64,000 nucleotides of DNA, taken from the NCBI RefSeq assembly GCF_011064615.1, contig NZ_JAALJH010000015.1, forward strand, positions 1-64,000, written 5' to 3'. The translations under genes and the position numbers were made by a program. Positions 30,886 through 40,190 of the stretch are shown piece by piece (positions within the stretch are counted from its first letter, which is position 1; each line of letters begins with the position of its first letter). This DNA comes from Aquisphaera insulae. GTDB taxonomy: Bacteria > Planctomycetota > Planctomycetia > Isosphaerales > Isosphaeraceae. The notes under the pieces were generated by a model. That model saw only the letters and a list, made by a program, of their open reading frames with translations. It did no database searches and was not told the DNA's origin.

Positions 30886-33282
30886 TCACGGCTCCGCCTT
30901 GCCCCTCGCGACGAGGTCGACCTCGTGCGACCCCGTCCCCTTGACCTCCACCTCGGCCGTCGCGATGCCCCCGCGGCCGGCCCGGGCAGAGATTGTCCAG
31001 CGGCCCGGCCAGAGGCCGGGGAACTCCGAGAGATCGCGAGCCGAGCCGCCCCCGAACCGTGCTTGCACCGAGCCCCCCAGCGGGCCGGTCGCCTCCACCC
31101 AGGGGTAGGGCGAGGGCCGCTCGAACCGAATCGAGGCGCGGATCGTCGCCCCTGGCTCCAGCGGCCGCTCGCCGATGTCCACCGGGGAGTCCTTCACCGC
31201 CACGCCGTCTACCCGGGCGAAGCGGCCCGAGCGCGGGTCGTGAACGAACAACGTATACGTGCCGGGCGACAGGTAGCGGACGCAGAAGTTGCCGTCGTCG
31301 TCGCATCGGGCATGCCGGGGCAAGCCGCGGTCACCCCGGGCCACCGCGGTCACCTCGACAGGATTGAAACGGCTCTCCTTCGTCCGCGGAATCCTGCCGG
31401 TGATGCAGCCCGCCCCCAGCGGGATCCGCAGCTCCCCGCGGCCGCCGCGAGGGATCACCACGGTCTCCTCGAAGAACGGCGGCTCCTCCATGAGCTCCAG
31501 GCCCTGCCAGTCGCTGATCCGCATCCGATACGTGCCGGCGCCGATGTCGGACAGGACCATCCGCCCCTCCGAATCGAGGGCCTTCCATTCGGGATCGGCG
31601 AACGAGACCGGCTCCTTCGACACGGGCGACAGATCCACACGGAATCTTGGCCTCGCGGGTTGCGCCACGGGCTTGCCCCCCGGCACGTCCGAACGCCATT
31701 CGACCGTGACGCGTTCCACCCGCCTCGCCGCGCTCACGCCCGAGCCGGAATCGAACTGGGCCGCCGAGCCGTCGCCGATGGCGAAGGCCAGCGTGTACGA
31801 CCCGCTTCCTTCGGGATCGAACGCCAGGACCTCCGTCGTCCGCCCCGGGACGACCAGCACCCGCCATCGGAATTCGTCGAGGACGCAGCCGATGTCATGC
31901 GGAAAGCCGACGGTGGTCAGGCCCACCGGCACGCGATCAACGCGGAAGCGGCCGTCCTCGCCGGTCAGGAACTCGATGCCCGGCCGATCCTCGTGCGGGA
32001 GCGGACGATTCCCGACGAATCCGTCGTCGAAGACCCTCGGCCCGCCCCCATCCTCGGGTCGCTGCCAGGCGCGGCCCTCGATGCGGCCCGTCGCGACGGT
32101 GGTATCGACCCGCACGGTCCCGAAGTCCACGTCCTCCGCGGGGACGTCGAACGTCAGGGCCCGAAGCGGGATTCCTTCGCCCTGGAGCCACAGCCACCAG
32201 CGATCGGGGCGGACGTGCTCGAAGCGGATCCGGCCATCCGCGCCGATCGGCGCCGTGCGGGCGGCGACGTCCGGATCGTTATCGTGAAGACGAAGTTGTG
32301 CCTTGATGCGACTTCGGAATTCCGGCGGCAGATCGAGCCGGCCCGTCACCGAGACCCCCGGCGCGAGCCTGACCTCGATCGGCGGGCCGCCGCGGCGGTG
32401 CTCGACGCGGCCGTCCCAGAACGCGAAACCCGCGGCGGCGATGCCGACCCAGGTCGTGCCTTCCTGCGGGAACCCGATCCGGAATCGGCCCGAGCCGTCG
32501 CGGACCTCGCGTCGGACGCAGCGCTCCGGCTCGGGCGACTCGCCCGCCCCGACGACGACGGTGAACGCCTCGACCGGCCGGCCGTCGGGCCCGATCACCC
32601 GGCCGGCCAGCTCGATCGTCGGCTGCGGGACGGGGACCGCGGGAGTGGCCGGGGGTGTCGGCCTCGACATGGGCTTCAGCCAGACGTCAAGATTCGGCCC
32701 GACCGCCATGCCCCGGATCGAATCGCCGTCGGGGGCATGATCGGGGTGAGAGATGTAGAGCCCGAAGTCCGGGCCCACGCCGTGGACCTCGTACCGGCCG
32801 TCGGCGCCGGTGGTGACCGCCTTGTCCTCGTCGGTTCTGAGGCCGGGCATCGCGGGGATCAGGGGCGTGACGCGGGCGCCCGCGATGGGGGCCTTCGTCT
32901 CCTCGTCGCGGACGGTCCCTCGGACGGTGATCCCGGGATGGAGGCCGACGACGATCCGCCGCGCCCGATCGTCGGACCGGACGGGGAAATGCTCCCAGTG
33001 CGGATAGCCCCCGACGTAGTCCGCCGCCTTGATGGAGATCGTCAGCCGGCACGACCGCGGCGTGTCGATCCGGAAGGTTCCGTCGGGCGATTCCGCCCGC
33101 GTCCATTCCTCGACGTTCCGCGGCCCCCTGCGGTCGGGGGCGTCGTACCAGGCCTGATATCGGAACGACCGGACCGGCTCGTGGGTCTCGCGGTTGACGA
33201 CGGCCACCGTGACGGGGACCAGGTCGTCCTCCGTCGCCGGGAGGATCGCGACCATCGCGAGCGAGAGGAAAGGCGCAACCAT
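30886..33282 (-). CDS. Secreted carboxypeptidase-regulatory-like (CnaB/transthyretin-fold) repeat protein
   Basis: 798 residues from the ATG at 33282, chosen because an AGGAGG lies eight bases upstream and a signal peptide (MVAPFLSLAMVAILP) follows. The protein is a chain of beta-sandwich domains of the carboxypeptidase-regulatory type: repeated G-x-V-x-D/G-x-x-x-x-P-I-x-G-A-x-V and DGRYEVHGVGP / DGRFRVDRVPVG / DGNFCVRYLSPG blocks. No catalytic motif. Such proteins are common in planctomycetes, usually as envelope or carbohydrate-binding scaffolds. Longer upstream frame is not supported. The divergent M2 peptidase starts 152 bases away. Confidence 0.85.
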   Translation of the reverse strand: MVAPFLSLAMVAILPATEDDLVPVTVAVVNRETHEPVRSFRYQAWYDAPDRRGPRNVEEWTRAESPDGTFRIDTPRSCRLTISIKAADYVGGYPHWEHFPVRSDDRARRIVVGLHPGITVRGTVRDEETKAPIAGARVTPLIPAMPGLRTDEDKAVTTGADGRYEVHGVGPDFGLYISHPDHAPDGDSIRGMAVGPNLDVWLKPMSRPTPPATPAVPVPQPTIELAGRVIGPDGRPVEAFTVVVGAGESPEPERCVRREVRDGSGRFRIGFPQEGTTWVGIAAAGFAFWDGRVEHRRGGPPIEVRLAPGVSVTGRLDLPPEFRSRIKAQLRLHDNDPDVAARTAPIGADGRIRFEHVRPDRWWLWLQGEGIPLRALTFDVPAEDVDFGTVRVDTTVATGRIEGRAWQRPEDGGGPRVFDDGFVGNRPLPHEDRPGIEFLTGEDGRFRVDRVPVGLTTVGFPHDIGCVLDEFRWRVLVVPGRTTEVLAFDPEGSGSYTLAFAIGDGSAAQFDSGSGVSAARRVERVTVEWRSDVPGGKPVAQPARPRFRVDLSPVSKEPVSFADPEWKALDSEGRMVLSDIGAGTYRMRISDWQGLELMEEPPFFEETVVIPRGGRGELRIPLGAGCITGRIPRTKESRFNPVEVTAVARGDRGLPRHARCDDDGNFCVRYLSPGTYTLFVHDPRSGRFARVDGVAVKDSPVDIGERPLEPGATIRASIRFERPSPYPWVEATGPLGGSVQARFGGGSARDLSEFPGLWPGRWTISARAGRGGIATAEVEVKGTGSHEVDLVARGKAEP

Positions 33283-33290
33283 GAGGGGAA

Positions 33291-33296
33291 CCTCCT
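33291..33296 (-). promoter_or_regulatory. Strong Shine-Dalgarno site fixing the start at 33282
   Basis: AGGAGG on the minus strand with eight bases to the ATG. Full-consensus sites are rare in this window, and this one decides against the longer frame reaching 33669. Confidence 0.8.
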
Positions 33297-33433
33297 GGAT
33301 CTCGCCCCAGCAAAACATGTTCCCGCGACGGACGCAACGGCCAACAAATACGGAATGGCATTCTTCCCGGCCTGACCGCCCGGCTACGATAGAGCGGTCG
33401 CTCGATCTACGAATCGGAGGGGGATGCCTTGCC

Positions 33434-35308
33434 ATGAAGGACCAGGAATCGCGCGGGGTCGATCGTCGGGAGTTCCTCCGCACCGGGATCACCGCCGCGG
33501 CGGCCGTCGCGGGCGCGGGCACGGGCGCGGGCCTGTCGACCTCCGCGGCCATGGCCGCGGCCGCGCGGCCGCCCATCGAGGAGGTGGCGGAGACGTTCCT
33601 GGAGGAGTACGTCCGCGACGTCCTGCCGCTGATGGTCGCGTCCAACGAGGCCTCGTGGACGGCCTCCACGGACGTCTCCGAGGCGCACTCCGCCGCCCAG
33701 GCCTCCGCGATGGAGAAGGTCTACGAGAAGGCGGGCGCTCGCCGCGTGATCGAGGAGACCTCGCGGCTGCTCGGCCAGAAGGACCAACTCGACGACCTCA
33801 CCATCCGCCAGCTCGAGAAGGTCCGCCTCGCCGCCGCCGAGGCACCCGGCACCCTGCCCGACGTCGTCAGGGCCCGCACCCAGGCCGAGGCGAAGCAGGC
33901 CGCCACCCAGGACGGCTTCACCTACACGCTGAAGCGCGAGGGGAAGCCGGACGAGCACCCTTCGGCCAACGCCATCGACCGGGCCCTCATCAATAGCCGC
34001 GACCTGGACGAACGGCTCGCGTACTGGCAGGTCGCCAAGACCATCGGCGAGCCGCTCCGGCCCGGGATCCTGCGGCTCCGCGACCTCCGCAACCAGCTCG
34101 CCCGCGCCATGGGCTTCGACGACTTCTTCGCCCTCCAGGTCGCCGACTACGGCATGACCACCGCGGAGATGATCGCCCTCTGCGACAGGCTCGCGGCCGA
34201 GGTGAAGCCGCTCTACGCCCAGCTCCACGCCTGGGCCAAGCACGCGCTCGCGAAGCGGTACAAGGCCGAGCCCCCGGCCGGCAAGATCCCGGCGCACTGG
34301 CTGCCCAACCGCTGGGGCCAGAACTGGCCCGGCCTGGTGGAGGGCGTGGACATGGACGCCCCCTTCAAGGGCAAGACGAAGGAGTACATCGCGGAGCAGG
34401 CCGAGCGGTTCTACGTGTCGCTCGGCTTCCCCAAGCTCCCCCCCTCGTTCTGGCGGAAGTCCGACCTCTACCCGGCCGACCCGAAGTCCGGCCGCAAGAA
34501 GAACAGCCACGCCAGCGCCTGGCACATCGACCTCCGCGAGGACGTACGCAGCCTGATGTCGATCGAGCCGAACAACGAGTGGTTCGGCACGGCGCACCAC
34601 GAGCTCGGGCACATCTACTACTACATCAGCTATTCCCGCCCCGAGGTGCCCTATCTCCTCCGCGCGGGGGCCAACCGGGCCTTCCACGAGGGCGTCGGCG
34701 ACCTGATCGGCCTGGCCTCCGGCCAGCGGCCCTACCTCAAGTCGGTGGGCCTGCTGACGCCCGAGGCCGAGGCCGCCCCGGCGGTGAACTTCCTCCTGGA
34801 CACGGCGCTCGACGGCTCGTCCGTGGTCTTCCTGCCGTTCGCCGCCGGCACCATGACCCACTTCGAACGCGACTTCTACGCCGGCACGATCGCCGACGCG
34901 AAGCTGAACGAGGGCTGGTGGGATCACGTCGGGGCCTTCCAGGGGATCGCCCCGCCGGGCGACCGGCCGGAGACGCTCTGCGACCCGGCCACCAAGACCC
35001 ACATCAACGACGACCCCGCACAATACTATGATTACGCGATCGGCACCGTGATCAAGTTCCAGCTCCACGACCACATCGCCCGCGAGATCCTCAAGCAGGA
35101 CCCGCGCGACTGCAACTACTTCGGCGACGCCCGGGTCGGCGAGTTCCTCCGCGGCATCCTCCGCCTGGGCGCCACCCGGGACTGGAACGCCGTCCTCCGC
35201 GAGGCCACCGGCGAGAGCCTGACCGCGCGGCCCATGGTCGCCTACTTCGAGCCGCTGATGGAGTGGCTGAAGGGGCAGAACGCCGGACGCCCCGTCGGAT
35301 GGCAGTGA
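33434..35308 (+). CDS. M2-family peptidyl-dipeptidase (angiotensin-converting-enzyme-like), Tat-exported
   Basis: 624 residues. Tat signal DRREFLRT near 10-17 with an Ala/Gly-rich hydrophobic core. The zinc site HELGH is at 389-393 and the third ligand Glu at 419 in FHEGVGD, the spacing and context of M2 enzymes (ACE has HEMGH and HEAIGD). The preceding and following helices, with LLRAGANRAFHEG and the final FEPLMEWL block, agree. Removes C-terminal dipeptides from peptides, here outside the cytoplasm. Start at 33434 follows a GGAGGGGG ribosome site. Stands alone, divergent from the beta-sandwich protein. Confidence 0.93.
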   Translation: MKDQESRGVDRREFLRTGITAAAAVAGAGTGAGLSTSAAMAAAARPPIEEVAETFLEEYVRDVLPLMVASNEASWTASTDVSEAHSAAQASAMEKVYEKAGARRVIEETSRLLGQKDQLDDLTIRQLEKVRLAAAEAPGTLPDVVRARTQAEAKQAATQDGFTYTLKREGKPDEHPSANAIDRALINSRDLDERLAYWQVAKTIGEPLRPGILRLRDLRNQLARAMGFDDFFALQVADYGMTTAEMIALCDRLAAEVKPLYAQLHAWAKHALAKRYKAEPPAGKIPAHWLPNRWGQNWPGLVEGVDMDAPFKGKTKEYIAEQAERFYVSLGFPKLPPSFWRKSDLYPADPKSGRKKNSHASAWHIDLREDVRSLMSIEPNNEWFGTAHHELGHIYYYISYSRPEVPYLLRAGANRAFHEGVGDLIGLASGQRPYLKSVGLLTPEAEAAPAVNFLLDTALDGSSVVFLPFAAGTMTHFERDFYAGTIADAKLNEGWWDHVGAFQGIAPPGDRPETLCDPATKTHINDDPAQYYDYAIGTVIKFQLHDHIAREILKQDPRDCNYFGDARVGEFLRGILRLGATRDWNAVLREATGESLTARPMVAYFEPLMEWLKGQNAGRPVGWQ

Positions 35309-35356
35309 CGCTCGCGTGATTGAATCGCCCTCGTGATCTCCACTCGGAGGACCGCC

Positions 35357-36235
35357 ATGTCCGAACCGTCGCCCGCGGATGGCCCGCTCGTGCCGATCTC
35401 GTGCCGGGTGGATCGCGCGGTCTGGGAGGCGCTCGAGGCCCGCCGCGCGGAGTCGAAGGAGTCGCTCGACGAGGTCATCAACGCGGCGCTGGCGGACTAT
35501 CTCCAGGTCTGGAAGAGCACCCTCTACCAGCTCTCTACGGCCGGAGCGCTCGTGGAGGGGATCTACCGGGGCGAGACCACGGTGGCCCGGCTCCGGCAGC
35601 ACGGCGACCTCGGGCTCGGGACGTTCGAGGGGCTCGACGGCGAGATGGTCGTCGTCGACGGGCATTTCTTCCAGGTCCGCTCCGACGGCACCGTCTCCGA
35701 GGTCGGGGACACGGCCAGCAGCCCCTACGCCGTGCTCACGAAGTTCGACCCGGGCCCCCCCACGCCGATCTCCAACTGCTCCAGCCTGGGTGAGCTCGAG
35801 GAGGAGCTCGACCGCCTGCGGACCTCGGACAACCTCTTCTACGCGTTCCGCGTCGACGGCCTCTTCTCGCGGGTCCGCACCCGCGCCGTGCCGCGGACGC
35901 CCGACGGCGTCCCGCTGGTGGCGGCCGCGGCCCATCAGCCGGAATTCCACCTGGCGGACGTCCGCGGCACGATCGTCGGCTTCTGGTCGCCGGCCTACTT
36001 CAAGACGCTCACCGTGCCCGGGTATCACCTCCACTTCCTCAACGAGGATCGCAACGCCGGCGGCCACCTGCTGGACTGCGCCGGCCGCGAGCTGATCGCG
36101 CGGGTCGAGCGCGAGTCCAACCTGCGGCTCAGCCTCCCCCGGAGCACGGCGTTCCTGGACGCCGATTTCCACCGCGATTCCAGCGACGACCTCCGCCGCG
36201 CCGAGACCGCGGCCGGGGGGCTGGCCGATGCGTGA
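35357..36235 (+). CDS. budA: Acetolactate decarboxylase with a ribbon-helix-helix-like N-terminus
   Basis: 292 residues from the ATG at 35357 (an ATG at 35333 is possible). Residues about 50-280 are acetolactate decarboxylase: STAGALVEGIY, GTFEGLDGEMVV, and the zinc-binding GYHLHFL (His near 224 and 226) plus GGH (near 237). It turns 2-acetolactate into acetoin. Residues about 13-50 (SCRVDRAVWEALEARR...LDEVINAAL) read like a ribbon-helix-helix/antitoxin-type segment not found in typical enzymes. The acetolactate synthase gene lies 1.5 kb downstream, so together they convert pyruvate to acetoin. Symbol by homology (alsD in Bacillus). Confidence 0.88.
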   Translation: MSEPSPADGPLVPISCRVDRAVWEALEARRAESKESLDEVINAALADYLQVWKSTLYQLSTAGALVEGIYRGETTVARLRQHGDLGLGTFEGLDGEMVVVDGHFFQVRSDGTVSEVGDTASSPYAVLTKFDPGPPTPISNCSSLGELEEELDRLRTSDNLFYAFRVDGLFSRVRTRAVPRTPDGVPLVAAAAHQPEFHLADVRGTIVGFWSPAYFKTLTVPGYHLHFLNEDRNAGGHLLDCAGRELIARVERESNLRLSLPRSTAFLDADFHRDSSDDLRRAETAAGGLADA

Positions 36236-36501
36236 GGTCCCAACCTGAGCCGGTAGTCCTGCCCGCCCTCCCCGGCCCCGATCATCGCCGGCCGCGACAA
36301 TTACCCGACGAATGAGCCCCGCCCGGCGGGCGAGGGGCGGCGTGAGGACCGCACGCCTCCGCTCGCATCGCCCTGGTGGCCGCGGTGGAGCGGAACGCGA
36401 GATCAGGGACTCGGCACTTTGCCGGCCTCGCATCCCCCATGATGTCGCACGGCCGGGGTCCGCCGAAGCGCGAGGCCCGGCGGCCCGGTCGGCCTCGCAG
36501 G

Positions 36502-36906
36502 CTACAGCACGTGCAAGTCGAGCAGGACGACGGCCAGGCCGCCTGGTCGTCGCAGAAACTCGAATTGAGCGGTCAACTCGCTCCAAGATCCATTGAGCGG
36601 CACGTCATGATCCACGCGGTAACCTCTCCCGTCGCGGATCGCCCACACGTCCGCCCCCGGCTCACCGGCCGCGACATCCGGGTCGCTGGGCTGCGGGCCT
36701 TCGGGATGTGAGGCTCGGAAACGGCAACCCGGCCCGTAGGCCAGTTCGAAGGCGTGGCGGATCTCGGCCGGCGTCCAGCGGATCCCGTACCCGTTCGGCT
36801 CGTCCAGCATGTCACCGGCCTCGGCCCATCGCCCGGCCGCGAGGAGTCGGAACCAGTCGCGGACGACGGCAAATAGATCATCGGGGTCGCTCGGCTCATC
36901 GATCAT
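36502..36906 (-). CDS. Small hypothetical protein, NTF2/SnoaL-like size and composition
   Basis: 134 residues. A helical N-terminus (DDLFAVVRDWFRLLAAGRWAEAGDML) and later beta-rich part with GSWSELTAQFEF resemble small immunity-like or NTF2-like proteins, but I cannot name the family. GAGGAAG a few bases before the ATG supports translation. Lies antisense between the acetolactate decarboxylase and Uma2 genes. The 266-base gap before it (36236-36501) holds only a fragment of the GGTGGCCG-GGTGGA repeat end near 36371. Confidence 0.6.
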   Translation of the reverse strand: MIDEPSDPDDLFAVVRDWFRLLAAGRWAEAGDMLDEPNGYGIRWTPAEIRHAFELAYGPGCRFRASHPEGPQPSDPDVAAGEPGADVWAIRDGRGYRVDHDVPLNGSWSELTAQFEFLRRPGGLAVVLLDLHVL

Positions 36907-37119
36907 GCCACTTCCTCGCCGCCCGGCGCCTGCGCTCGGCGGCCCCCCACCTCCGAACTCGACCTACATGATACCAGGAGCGACGCGGCGCTCCACCGCG
37001 GAGGGGCGAAGGGCCCGATCGGCCGTTGAGCGTTCAGCTTCCTGAGGCGTACAATCCGGTGGAGGACCGGACCGGAAGGCGATCCCGAATCCCCTCGACC
37101 AGCGTGGAACGGAGGCACG

Positions 37120-37746
37120 ATGACGACGACCATCAGCCAGGCCGCGACCGCCCGGACCCCGGCGCCGCCGCGACGCATGAGCGTGGCGGAATACGAGGAG
37201 CTCATCGAGTCCGGCGTGATCGACGAGGACGCGCCGGTCGAGCTGATCGAGGGACGGATCGTCGGCAAGGTGACCAAGGGACCATTCCTTAACACGACGG
37301 CGCAGGTGATGCAGGAGATCCTGACCGCGGCGCTGGGGTCCAACTCGGGTTGGCTCATCTGGGTCGAAAAGACGATCGCGTTGCCGGGCCAGAAGAGCTT
37401 GCCTGAGCCGGACGTCGCGCTGGTGAAGGGCGGGCGCTGGGATTTCGTGTCCTCCCGGCCGCAGCCGGATCACGTCGGCCTGGTCGTCGAGGTCGCGGAC
37501 AGCTCGCTGGCCAAGGACCGTCGGCGGAAGGAGATGTATCTCGCCGCCGGTGTCCCCGCCTACTGGATCCTGAATCTCGCCGACGGCTGCCTCGAGGTGT
37601 ACCGCCCCGGGGCGAGGCGGAAGACGCTCCGCGCCGGCGACTCGGTCGAGCTCGTCCTGGACGGGAAGGCCGTCGCCCGGATCTCCGTCGCCGACATGCT
37701 CCCGCCCGACGATCCGAACCGCCGGCCCAAGGGGAAGCGATCATGA
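37120..37746 (+). CDS. Uma2-family (DUF820) PD-(D/E)xK nuclease-like protein
   Basis: 208 residues. Typical Uma2 order: MSVAEYEELIESGVID near 20-35, ELIEGRIV (acidic residue) near 41-48, EPDVALV (near 93-99), the VVEVADSSLAKDR core (about 114-126) with the E and following K, then YLAAGVPAYWILNL. Uma2 proteins have a restriction-endonuclease-like fold and are greatly expanded in planctomycetes and cyanobacteria; function is unknown. Its stop overlaps the ATG of the acetolactate synthase gene (ATGA), an unusual coupling. Confidence 0.9.
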   Translation: MTTTISQAATARTPAPPRRMSVAEYEELIESGVIDEDAPVELIEGRIVGKVTKGPFLNTTAQVMQEILTAALGSNSGWLIWVEKTIALPGQKSLPEPDVALVKGGRWDFVSSRPQPDHVGLVVEVADSSLAKDRRRKEMYLAAGVPAYWILNLADGCLEVYRPGARRKTLRAGDSVELVLDGKAVARISVADMLPPDDPNRRPKGKRS

Positions 37747-39422
37747 GCGAGCCGGAGAAGCAGGACGACCGCGCCCGCATCGGCGCCCAGCTCCTGGCGG
37801 ACCACCTCGAGGCCCAGGGCGTCGAGCACATCCTCACGATCCCGGGGGCGAAGATCGACCGGCTGCTCGACGTCCTGCACGGGGCGAAGCCGCGGCTGAT
37901 CGTCTGCCGGCACGAGCAGAACGCCGGCCTGATCGCCTCGGGGATCGGCCGGATGACGGGCCGCGCGGGGGTCTGCCTGGTGACGTCCGGGCCGGGCTGC
38001 TCCAACCTGGTGACGGCCCTGGCGACCGCGACGTACGAGGGGGATCCCGTCGTCGCGCTCGGCGGCGCGGTGCCGCTGGCCTCGCGGCACAAGCTGACGC
38101 ACCAGACGATGGACACCGTCAATTTGTTCCGCCCCGTGACCAAGCTGAGCACCGAGATCGACTCCGGTCAGACCGTCTCCGAAGTCCTCTCCGGCGCCTT
38201 CCGCGCCGCCGAGTCCGGCCGCCCGGGCGCCGCGTTCGTGAGCCTGCCGGCCGACGTGATGGAAGGGCCGACCTCGGCCGCGCTGCTCGCCCCGTCCCGG
38301 CCGCCCCGGCTCGGGCCCGGCGACGCCGAGACCCTCGCCGAGGCCGCCCGCCTGATCGACGGGGCGAGCCGGCCCGTGCTGCTGCTGGGGATGCTCGCCA
38401 GCGACCCGCGGAACGCCGAGGCCGTCCGCCGGCTCCTGAAGGCCGTCCCCCTGCCGGTCGCCTGCACGTTCCAGGGGGCGGGCGTCGTCGCCCGCGACCT
38501 CCTGAGCTGCTTCGCCGGCCGCGTCGGCCTGTTCCACAACACGCCCGCCGACGGGGTCCTGGACGCGGCCGACGTCGTCGTCACCGTCGGCTTCAACCCG
38601 ATCGAGTACGACCCCTCCGCCTGGAACCACGGCGCCAGGCGGCCGATCGTCCACCTCGACGTCATCCCCGCGGAGATCGACGCCGATTATCGTCCCGCCG
38701 TCGAGGTCATCGGCGACATCGCCGACTCGCTCGACGCCCTGGCCCCCCTGCTCCGCTCGGCCCCTCGACCGCACGATCACTCCGGCCTCGACGCCGTGGC
38801 CCGCCTCGTGGCCGCCACCCGGGCGCGGGCCGCGACCCTGGACGGCACGCCGATCCACCCCCTCCGCCTGATCCACGAGCTGCAGGAGATCCTCACCGAC
38901 GACATGACCGTGATCTGCGACGTGGGTTCCATCTACATCTGGATGTGTCGCTATTTCTACGCATATGAGCCGCGGCGGTTCCTCGCCAGCAACGGCCAGC
39001 AGACGATGGGCGTGGCGCTGCCGTGGGCGATCGCCGCCTGCCTCGTGCGCCCCGGGGAGAAGGTCGTCTCCATGTCGGGCGACGGCGCCTTCCTGATGAG
39101 CTCCATGGAGATGGAGACCGCCGTCCGGCTGGGGTGCAACCTCGTGCACCTGGTCTGGCGCGACGGATTCCTCGACATGGTGAAGATCCAGCAGCTCGCC
39201 AAGTACGGCCGCGCGACCGCCGTCGAGCTCGGCCCCGTGGACGTCGTCCGGTACGCCGAGTCCTTCGGCGCCACCGGCCTGTCCATCAAGACCCCGGCCG
39301 ACATCGCCCCGACCCTCCGCCGCGCCCTGGAGATCCCCGGCCCGGTCCTCATCGACGTCCCGGTGGACTACCGCGACAACCCCGAGCTGGTCCGGGCCAT
39401 GCGGAGCGATGTGGTCGTATGA
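37743..39422 (+). CDS. alsS: Catabolic acetolactate synthase (AlsS type), thiamine diphosphate enzyme
   Basis: 559 residues, full length. The catalytic Glu lies in CRHEQNAG near 58; the GPGCSNLVTALATA and HQTMD segments follow; the diphosphate site is SGDGAFLMSSMEMETAVRL with NLVHLVWRDG. The VWRDG-x-x-DMVKIQQ block matches catabolic AlsS rather than the biosynthetic IlvB. Joins two pyruvates into 2-acetolactate; the decarboxylase at 35357 would make acetoin. No regulatory IlvN-like subunit lies nearby, as expected for AlsS. Translationally coupled to the Uma2 gene. Confidence 0.9.
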   Translation: MSEPEKQDDRARIGAQLLADHLEAQGVEHILTIPGAKIDRLLDVLHGAKPRLIVCRHEQNAGLIASGIGRMTGRAGVCLVTSGPGCSNLVTALATATYEGDPVVALGGAVPLASRHKLTHQTMDTVNLFRPVTKLSTEIDSGQTVSEVLSGAFRAAESGRPGAAFVSLPADVMEGPTSAALLAPSRPPRLGPGDAETLAEAARLIDGASRPVLLLGMLASDPRNAEAVRRLLKAVPLPVACTFQGAGVVARDLLSCFAGRVGLFHNTPADGVLDAADVVVTVGFNPIEYDPSAWNHGARRPIVHLDVIPAEIDADYRPAVEVIGDIADSLDALAPLLRSAPRPHDHSGLDAVARLVAATRARAATLDGTPIHPLRLIHELQEILTDDMTVICDVGSIYIWMCRYFYAYEPRRFLASNGQQTMGVALPWAIAACLVRPGEKVVSMSGDGAFLMSSMEMETAVRLGCNLVHLVWRDGFLDMVKIQQLAKYGRATAVELGPVDVVRYAESFGATGLSIKTPADIAPTLRRALEIPGPVLIDVPVDYRDNPELVRAMRSDVVV

Positions 39423-39498
39423 TCCCGCGATCAGGCTGATTCGGTCCGGTTCGATTCTCTGGCCCCCTGCCGACCGCGTTCCGGCCGTCCGGCGAAGC

Positions 39499-39891
39499 TC
39501 ATTCGGTCACTCCCCAGTGTCCGCCCCTTGCCGGCCCGATCCGTGCGATGACTCCGTCGGCCTTCAGCTTGTTGATTTGCAACTCGATCGCTCGTTCCGA
39601 CCGTCCGAGCTCTTCGGCGAGTTCGGGGATCGTCACTCCCGGCTTCTCCTTCATCAGGTCGACCACCGTCCGGGCCGTCTTGCCGAGCCGTTTCCCCGAA
39701 GGTTTCCCCGAAGGTTTCCCCGCAGGTTCTCCGGTAGCTGTGGTCCGATCATGGGGGTCGATACCGCCGAGCCGATCAACGATCCACTGTGCAAAGGCGA
39801 ATTCGATGCGGAAGCCACCCGCTTCCTGCTCGATCTGGCAAGCTCGATAGATGCGCTCGATGCCTCGATGAGACCGATGCGTCGTCTTGCC
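39499..39891 (-). pseudogene. C-terminal remnant of an AlbA_2/RecG-like DNA-binding regulator
   Basis: Minus-strand reading without a start codon: 130 codons end with a winged-helix segment (PGVTIPELAEELGRSERAIE then LQINKLKADGVIARIG) and a GGHWGVTE tail, preceded by GIERIYRAC and FAFAQWIVD. This is the C-terminal layout of ATP-binding DNA-binding proteins of the AlbA_2 (formerly AAA_4) class with a final helix-turn-helix. A stop at 39892-39894 and absence of the upstream domains show it is a fragment. A 12-base unit repeats three times in its linker near 39690-39725. Confidence 0.55.
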
Positions 39892-40190
39892 TCACGAATG
39901 CCAATCGGCGATCTGAGGGATTTGACTGCCAAACAGACGTATTGGAGGCTTCGCCTCAGAACACAGGACAGACCACCGAAGGGATGCATGACAACACATC
40001 CCAGAATTCGCATGATACCCCGGCGGCCAGACGCCGCAAGTTCCCCGATAATCGGCACAACCGCCCCAGGCTGGACTCGACATCGATCCCTCGCCGCCTC
40101 CGCCCTGATCCCCCGTCCCCTAACGATCCGATCGAAGGGGATGAGGCCCGAGGAAGATGCGGGCCCTCTCGACCCAGGAGGGGGGAGATC

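Noticed and set aside
30925..33375. Plus-strand open frame of 816 codons
   Set aside because: Antisense to the carboxypeptidase-regulatory-like protein, which has a signal peptide and a consensus ribosome site.
33407..36586. Minus-strand open frame of 1059 codons opposite the M2 peptidase and acetolactate decarboxylase
   Set aside because: The two plus-strand genes carry clear active-site motifs; the antisense frame has none.
39440..39475. Possible tRNA T-arm (GGTTCGATTC)
   Set aside because: Flanking bases do not form the five-base T stem and no acceptor or anticodon stem can be built upstream.
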